Assembly: GCA_027295975.1 (NCBI GenBank)
Contig: JAPUJX010000127.1
Location: 1 to 11,269 of the forward strand
From: Gammaproteobacteria bacterium
GTDB taxonomy: Bacteria > Pseudomonadota > Gammaproteobacteria > Pseudomonadales > Azotimanducaceae
DNA: 11,269 bases
Reading direction: 5' to 3'
Of the stretch, positions 7,657 to 11,269 are shown one piece after another. Position numbers and translations under genes: made by a program. The notes beneath the pieces were generated by a model. It did no database searches, had not been told where the DNA came from, and worked only from the letters and a program-made list of their open reading frames with translations. Numbering within the stretch: position 1 is the stretch's first letter; the number at the start of each line of letters is the position of its first letter.

Positions 7657-8287
7657 ATATGAGGCTACCGCCAAACTCGGTAATTTCACCGCGTCTGGAA
7701 GAGTCGATCACCAGCTCCGCTATCGAAATGACAAAAAGATAAGCGACTATCTGATAGTTGCGCGGCATTGGAATACCCCAGCGGTCGATGAATGAAGACA
7801 CCGCGGTATTTTTTCGATGCAACGGTGTCATCACCACAAGATAAACGAAGAACAAAACGGCCAGACCCCTGCTGAAAAGTATACGGTTCAGTTTGTATGT
7901 CTCGTCACCCACGACAATCTTCAGGTTATGCAAACCGGTCTCCTGCTGGGCATTGTTGTCTATGAAAAATTGCGGCGAATCAAACCCGAATATTCTCTGG
8001 CCCCAGGAGATTTCCTCCCCTGCACCAAACAGACAAAACACCGTGAGAAAACCTGTTGTAGCGAGAAACCCCAGATTGCGTTGACCGCGCAAAACCCACA
8101 AACGTCGCCCGCAAACGATAAACGCGGCGAACAGTGCCGCCACCGTGGACCATTCCGTGAAGCTATCTTCAACGACGTAGCTGTTACGAAAATAGGCTTC
8201 GTCCACGTACCCAAGATAGGCGCCGAGAAGCACCGAGAACCCAACGAAGGCGACCACGACCTGTTCCAATCGAGTCATCTTTCCCAT
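7583..8287 (-). CDS. Uncharacterised integral membrane protein with EEISWGQR motif
   Basis: A 234-residue protein with about six hydrophobic segments, from the ATG at 8287 that forms a TGATG junction with the upstream hydrolase gene. ATG 8278 is a close alternative; the open frame extends upstream to 8353 but only by overlapping the hydrolase gene. Polar residues cluster beside the membrane segments. They are EDSFTEWSTV (40-49), GAGEEISWGQRIFGF (88-102), NNAQQETGLHNL (111-122) and RRGEITEFGGS (198-208). I recall this EE-SWGQR / N-Q-E-LHN pattern from a widespread family of uncharacterised bacterial membrane proteins with no known function. The repeated acidic residues and histidine inside a membrane protein suggest a metal site or catalytic centre, but this is inference. 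Operon context is metY, hydrolase, then this gene. Confidence 0.8.
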   Translation of the reverse strand: MGKMTRLEQVVVAFVGFSVLLGAYLGYVDEAYFRNSYVVEDSFTEWSTVAALFAAFIVCGRRLWVLRGQRNLGFLATTGFLTVFCLFGAGEEISWGQRIFGFDSPQFFIDNNAQQETGLHNLKIVVGDETYKLNRILFSRGLAVLFFVYLVVMTPLHRKNTAVSSFIDRWGIPMPRNYQIVAYLFVISIAELVIDSSRRGEITEFGGSLIFMLNVAYPLNDTIFEVESGTGADR

Positions 8288-9069
8288 CAAACGATCTGGA
8301 TCAACGCATCCAGTACATCGTTCGGTCGTTCCGATATCATCGAATGCCCACATCCCGGCAACCGCACGATGGTCGCCTCCGGAAGCTGTTCGGCCACAGA
8401 AATACCCGCGCGCGCCGGTGTCATCTGATCGGCTTCGCCAACGATGACCAGGCTCGGGCAGCGCACGTCCTCACCCTCCCTGACAGCAAATTCGTTGCAC
8501 GCTATGAGATCTGCGTGAAACACACCCGGCGCGCTGCGCTCCAGTAAACGTTCCCCACCCCGCAACATCCATAAACCCGGGTTCTGGTTGCCTCCGAGTT
8601 TGCCTCGCGCGCTATGACTCCAGCCATTGGCCATGTCGATGGCAGCGTGATCGTTGTCCTCTGCCGCGTTCAGGAGCAGCGGCGTCACCGGCATGGGCGC
8701 CGAAGTACCGAGGAGCGCCAACGCCCGGCAACGATCCGGGTAGAGTCTGGCAAAACTGTGGGCGACCAACGAACCCATGCTGTGACCCACCACCGCGGTC
8801 CGTGCCACTCCCAGGGTGTCGAGCACAACCGCCAGCCAGCGCGCCATCGCGGTGACAGAGGTCAGCGCAGCACCCGCGGAACGACCGTGTGCCGGGAAGT
8901 CCGGCGCCAGTACCGCGTATCCGTGGCGCGCGAAATAACGTGCCGGCATGACCCATACGCTGTGATCCATGCCAGCGCCATGGACAAAAAGTACGCCGGG
9001 TTTCTCCGGGTCGAACGGTGCACTGCCCGTGGACGCGAAGACGGTATCTCCCGTTACTTCGAACTTCAT
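8287..9069 (-). CDS. Alpha/beta hydrolase
   Basis: A 260-residue cytoplasmic alpha/beta-fold hydrolase. Visible features are the oxyanion-hole strand VLFVHGAGMDHSVW (26-39), the nucleophile elbow GHSMG (95-99) with S97, the acid D214 in GEADQMTP, and the base H242 in GCGHSM. A cap region of mixed helices lies at about 125-195. The triad is complete, so an active esterase, lactonase, thioesterase or C-C hydrolase is expected; the substrate cannot be assigned. Its ATG overlaps the metY TGA in an ATGA junction, so it is tightly coupled to metY. It is not MetX: homoserine acetyltransferases share the fold but are about 370 residues long with a different elbow region. A role tied to sulfur amino-acid metabolism is plausible by context only. 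Confidence 0.9.
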   Translation of the reverse strand: MKFEVTGDTVFASTGSAPFDPEKPGVLFVHGAGMDHSVWVMPARYFARHGYAVLAPDFPAHGRSAGAALTSVTAMARWLAVVLDTLGVARTAVVGHSMGSLVAHSFARLYPDRCRALALLGTSAPMPVTPLLLNAAEDNDHAAIDMANGWSHSARGKLGGNQNPGLWMLRGGERLLERSAPGVFHADLIACNEFAVREGEDVRCPSLVIVGEADQMTPARAGISVAEQLPEATIVRLPGCGHSMISERPNDVLDALIQIV

Positions 9070-10391
9070 GATTTTACCCGGATGAGTTTCTCTGCCCGGC
9101 GCAGGCCATTGCGCAAATCATCGAGGAGATCACGGGGATCCTCCAGACCCACGGACAAACGCACAAACCCTTCACCAATTCCGGCGGCTTTCAGGTCTTT
9201 TGCGTGCATACGGTGATGGGTTGTGCTTGCGGGGTGTATGACCAATGACTTTGCGTCCCCTACATTGGCAAGATGGGAAAAGAGTTCGAGACTCTCGATA
9301 AAGGTACGACCCGCTTCGCGGCCGCCTTTGATCTCGAAGCCGAACACCGAGCCTGCGCCTTTCGGGAGCAGCCTGCTGGCCAACTCGTGATCCGGATGTC
9401 CCGACAACCCCGGATAACTCACCGATTGCACCATCGGATGGTCGTTGAGATATTCAGCCACCCGGACCGCATTCGCCACATGTTTCTGCATACGCAGCGG
9501 CAGGGTCTCCAGTCCCTGGAGAATCTGGAACGCCGTCATCGGAGCCATGCAGGCACCGAAGTCGCGCATACCCTCCTTGCGAGCGCGGGTGATGAAGGCC
9601 TGGGGTCCGAACTCTTCCGCAAACACCAGACCATGGAATCCGTCGTAGGGCTCGCTCATGGTCGGAAACCTTCCCGAGGTTTCCCAATCGAAGGTACCGC
9701 CGTCCACGAGCAGGCCACCTATGACCACGCCATGGCCGCTCAGAAATTTCGTTGCCGAATGCATGACCAGGTCGGCACCCAACTCTATGGGTCGACAGAG
9801 GTAGGGGGTCGAGAACGTTGCATCTACCAGCAGCGGCAACCCATTGCGCCTGGCCAGTTCGGCGAGTTCCGGAACGTTCAATACCTCGAGACCTGGATTA
9901 CCCAGTATCTCGCCAAAAAAGAGCTTCGTACTGGGTCTGATCGCCTCCTCGAATGCCTTCATGTCCCGGGGGTCCACGAACGTCGTCTCTATGCCGAAAC
10001 GCGGTAACGTATATTCGAGCAGGTTGTGGGTCCCGCCGTAGAGGGAGCGTGACGACACCAGGTGATCACCGGCGCTACAGAGGGTCGCGATCGCGAGATG
10101 CATGGCTGCCTGACCGCTCGCCGTTGCGATGGCTCCCACGCCGCCATCCAACGCCGCAATTCGTTCTTCCAGCACTGCATTAGTCGGGTTCGACAGCCGC
10201 GAGTAGACGTGACCTGCACGCTCGATGTTGAACAACCCGGCGGCAAAGTCGGAATCCGGAAACACGAAGGATGCGGACTGATAAATAGGTGTCGCCCGTG
10301 CTCCGGTTGTCGGATCAGGGGATTGCCCGGCATGCAGGCTCAAGGTGTCAAAACCCGCGCCGCGCGGCCCCACATGGTTTGATTCGGTCAT
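9066..10391 (-). CDS. metY: O-acetylhomoserine sulfhydrylase (PLP-dependent)
   Basis: A 441-residue PLP enzyme of the Cys/Met metabolism family, of typical MetY length. It would convert O-acetylhomoserine and sulfide (or methanethiol) to homocysteine (or methionine) plus acetate in the cytoplasm, the direct sulfhydrylation route (EC 2.5.1.49). The N-terminus TLSLHAGQSPDPTTGARATPI (16-36) is characteristic of MetY. Also visible are YSR (63-65) for phosphate and cofactor contacts from the neighbouring subunit, SGQAAMHL (92-99), D190 for the pyridine nitrogen, and the Schiff-base lysine K215 in SATKFLSGHG. The long insert after it (FPTMSEPYDGFHG and on) distinguishes MetY from MetB/MetC. Some homologues use O-succinylhomoserine, so acyl-donor choice is not certain. 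A promoter is visible about 40 bases upstream, and two downstream genes are coupled to it. Confidence 0.93.
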   Translation of the reverse strand: MTESNHVGPRGAGFDTLSLHAGQSPDPTTGARATPIYQSASFVFPDSDFAAGLFNIERAGHVYSRLSNPTNAVLEERIAALDGGVGAIATASGQAAMHLAIATLCSAGDHLVSSRSLYGGTHNLLEYTLPRFGIETTFVDPRDMKAFEEAIRPSTKLFFGEILGNPGLEVLNVPELAELARRNGLPLLVDATFSTPYLCRPIELGADLVMHSATKFLSGHGVVIGGLLVDGGTFDWETSGRFPTMSEPYDGFHGLVFAEEFGPQAFITRARKEGMRDFGACMAPMTAFQILQGLETLPLRMQKHVANAVRVAEYLNDHPMVQSVSYPGLSGHPDHELASRLLPKGAGSVFGFEIKGGREAGRTFIESLELFSHLANVGDAKSLVIHPASTTHHRMHAKDLKAAGIGEGFVRLSVGLEDPRDLLDDLRNGLRRAEKLIRVKS

Positions 10392-10426
10392 GACTCGTGT
10401 TACCCCGAGAAGTCGAAAAGGGTCAA

Positions 10427-10455
10427 ATTAGACAATGTGTATCGTGGATTGTCGA
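10427..10455 (-). promoter_or_regulatory. Sigma70-type promoter of the metY operon
   Basis: On the minus strand, TCGACA (10450-10455, five of six to TTGACA), then a 17-base spacer, then TCTAAT (10427-10432, five of six to TATAAT). This puts the transcript start near 10420 and gives a leader of about 30 bases. That is too short for a SAM riboswitch, so any control is likely by a protein binding DNA. Confidence 0.5.
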
Positions 10456-10458
10456 TGG

Positions 10459-10480
10459 CAACCACGTTGTGGCAACGTTG
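10459..10480. promoter_or_regulatory. Pair of CAAC/GTTG dyads upstream of the metY promoter
   Basis: CAAC-N3-GTTG (10459-10469) and CAACGTTG (10473-10480) lie next to each other with centres about 12 bases apart, starting only 4 bases from the metY -35 box. The position suits an activator site, or a shared site for the divergent metY and AhpD-like genes. The sequences do not match the MetJ box or the usual MetR site. The call is by eye and could be chance. Confidence 0.3.
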
Positions 10481-10511
10481 GCCCAATCGGACAGGCGCCA
10501 GGCTGATCTCG

Positions 10512-10539
10512 TTGCATCGACAGGTCAGCCGCCTATACA
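10512..10539 (+). promoter_or_regulatory. Weak candidate promoter of the AhpD-like gene
   Basis: TTGCAT (10512-10517), 16 bases, then TATACA (10534-10539). The -35 is poor (three of six) and the -10 is fair. A transcript from here would begin about 3 bases before the ATG at 10549, and no Shine-Dalgarno precedes that ATG, so the message could be nearly leaderless. Confidence 0.22.
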
Positions 10540-10548
10540 CTCACCCAC

Positions 10549-11269
10549 ATGTACACCCCGGAGTTACCGCTGCGATCCAATCTCACCGAGGCACACGCCG
10601 CGAGTTGGCGATCCATCGGCGAGGCTGGTGCTTTCTGGACCGGGTCCGAGCGGGTACAGATGGTCGCCCAGGCGCGGGCCGCGATGAGTTGCAAACTCTG
10701 TGAGGATCGCAAAGCCGCGTTATCGCCTTTTGCGGTGAGAGGCGAACACGACAGAATTCCGGAAGGATCCGACCTGCCCTCCGAACTCGTCGACGCGATC
10801 CACCGAATCCGTAGCGATCCCGGCAGGTTGACCAAAACCGTCTTTGATCGGGTAATCGCGTCCGGCATCGGTGAACCCGCCTATATAGAGATGGTGAGTG
10901 TCGTCAACAGTTCGGTAATCATCGACACACTCCATCGCTCGTTGGGGCTGCCCATCCCTGAGTTGCCTGAAGCCCGTGAAGGAGAAGTCAGCGGCATCTA
11001 CAACACCGAAGCGGTCCACAGAGGCGCGTGGGTTCCCATCATGGACGCAGATCAGGATCCGATCGACACGGGGATGCCGACCGTGCCGAATATATTGCGT
11101 TCCATGGGTCTCGTGCCAAGCGCCGTACAGCTTTTCTTCCAGACGTTTCGACCTCACTACGCGCTGGTGAACATTCCGCTCTCCATATCCCAGGCCCAGG
11201 CCGAGTTCGTGGCCTCCCGGGTGTCGGCTCTCAATGAGTGTTTTTACTGAACTACCGCACACGCCATGC
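10549..11269 (+). CDS. AhpD-like (CMD family) probable selenoprotein, 3' end outside window, in-frame TGA read as Sec
   Basis: Conventional reading gives 233 residues ending ALNECFY at TGA 11248-11250. Reading through gives NECFY-[TGA]-TTAHAM, open to the window edge. E219, C231, U234 and H238 reproduce the E-x11-C-x2-C-x3-H catalytic pattern of AhpD (E118, C130, C133, H137 in M. tuberculosis), with Sec at the reactive second cysteine. The N-terminal part (about 1-135) carries SWRSIGEAGAFWTGSERV (19-36), CKLCEDRKAALSPFAV (48-63) and a helical region DAIHRIRSDPGRLT (82-95), which looks like a divergent AhpD-like half. The catalytic half starts near residue 180. The role is probably thiol/selenol peroxide reduction or a related CMD-fold reaction. 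The start is supported by N-terminal family resemblance, not by a ribosome site. Alternative: a nonsense mutation or sequencing error. TGA is exactly the expected single change from a TGC/TGT cysteine codon. Confidence 0.82.
11248..11250 (+). other. Putative selenocysteine codon (TGA) in the AhpD-like CxxU motif
   Basis: The TGA replaces the second cysteine of the redox motif C-F-Y-[C]-T-T-A-H. The codons after it (ACT ACC GCA CAC GCC ATG) keep family sense. A bacterial SECIS hairpin must follow directly, but only 19 bases are visible after the TGA, so it cannot be judged here. Confidence 0.75.

Noticed and set aside
9273..10007. Plus-strand open frame (244 codons) opposite metY
   Set aside because: It is antisense to a fully motif-supported MetY, and its translation is charged low-sense sequence with no ribosome site seen.
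10392..10548. SAM-responsive riboswitch ahead of metY
   Set aside because: The predicted leader is only about 30 bases and no SAM-I/II core pattern was seen on the minus strand.
11248..11250. Ordinary stop giving a complete 233-residue protein
   Set aside because: It would remove the second redox cysteine and the catalytic histidine, while the codons after the TGA continue the family motif in the same frame. Mutation or sequencing error remains possible, but Sec explains the position better.
10720..11262. Minus-strand open frame (180 codons) opposite the AhpD-like gene
   Set aside because: It has no recognisable motif and a composition typical of shadows. The plus strand has family-specific motifs along its whole length. 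It also does not explain the TGA.

Overview
The window is a compact stretch of bacterial chromosome, moderately GC-rich by eye, with eleven protein genes and no intergenic gap above about 160 bases. I saw no RNA genes, insertion sequences, CRISPR array or tandem repeats. The gene content suggests a Proteobacterium, most likely an uncultured marine-type Gammaproteobacterium: a GldA/GldFG-like ABC cassette with a DUF4340-like partner, an NnrU-family protein, a MetY-type sulfhydrylase and an AhpD-like protein. This placement is inference only; there is no marker gene in the window.

Layout. Positions 1-4815, minus strand: an NnrU-family membrane protein (4126-4815), then an ABC cassette of ATPase (3100-4011), a permease fused to a GldG-like domain (201-3110), and the start of a probable DUF4340 protein running off the left edge (1-204). 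The three ABC genes overlap by 4-11 bases. Positions 4944-7656, plus strand: a classical short-chain dehydrogenase, a membrane-anchored sialidase-like Asp-box protein, and a roughly 7-TM membrane protein coupled to it through a TGATG junction. Positions 7583-10391, minus strand: an operon of O-acetylhomoserine sulfhydrylase (metY), an alpha/beta hydrolase and a small membrane protein with an EEISWGQR motif, joined by ATGA and TGATG junctions. The last gene of this operon and the 7-TM gene converge and overlap tail to tail by 74 bases. Positions 10549 to the right edge, plus strand: a two-part AhpD-like protein divergent from metY.

The standout is the last gene. A plain reading ends at TGA 11248-11250, exactly where AhpD-family proteins carry the second cysteine of their catalytic CxxC. 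In-frame translation continues past the TGA with the expected residues, including the catalytic histidine. The Glu-Cys-x-x-[TGA]-x-x-x-His spacing matches M. tuberculosis AhpD (E118, C130, C133, H137). The simplest explanation is a selenoprotein with a CxxU site that conventional annotation would cut to 233 residues. AhpD-like selenoproteins are, to my knowledge, known from marine metagenomes, so the recoding type is not new, but this gene would normally be mis-annotated. The window ends 19 bases past the TGA, so the rest of the gene and any complete SECIS element lie outside it.

Other points of interest are the two uncharacterised membrane proteins, the sialidase-like/7-TM pair, the unusual convergent overlap, and a good sigma70-type promoter for metY with two dyad repeats just upstream, in the region shared with the putative selenoprotein gene.
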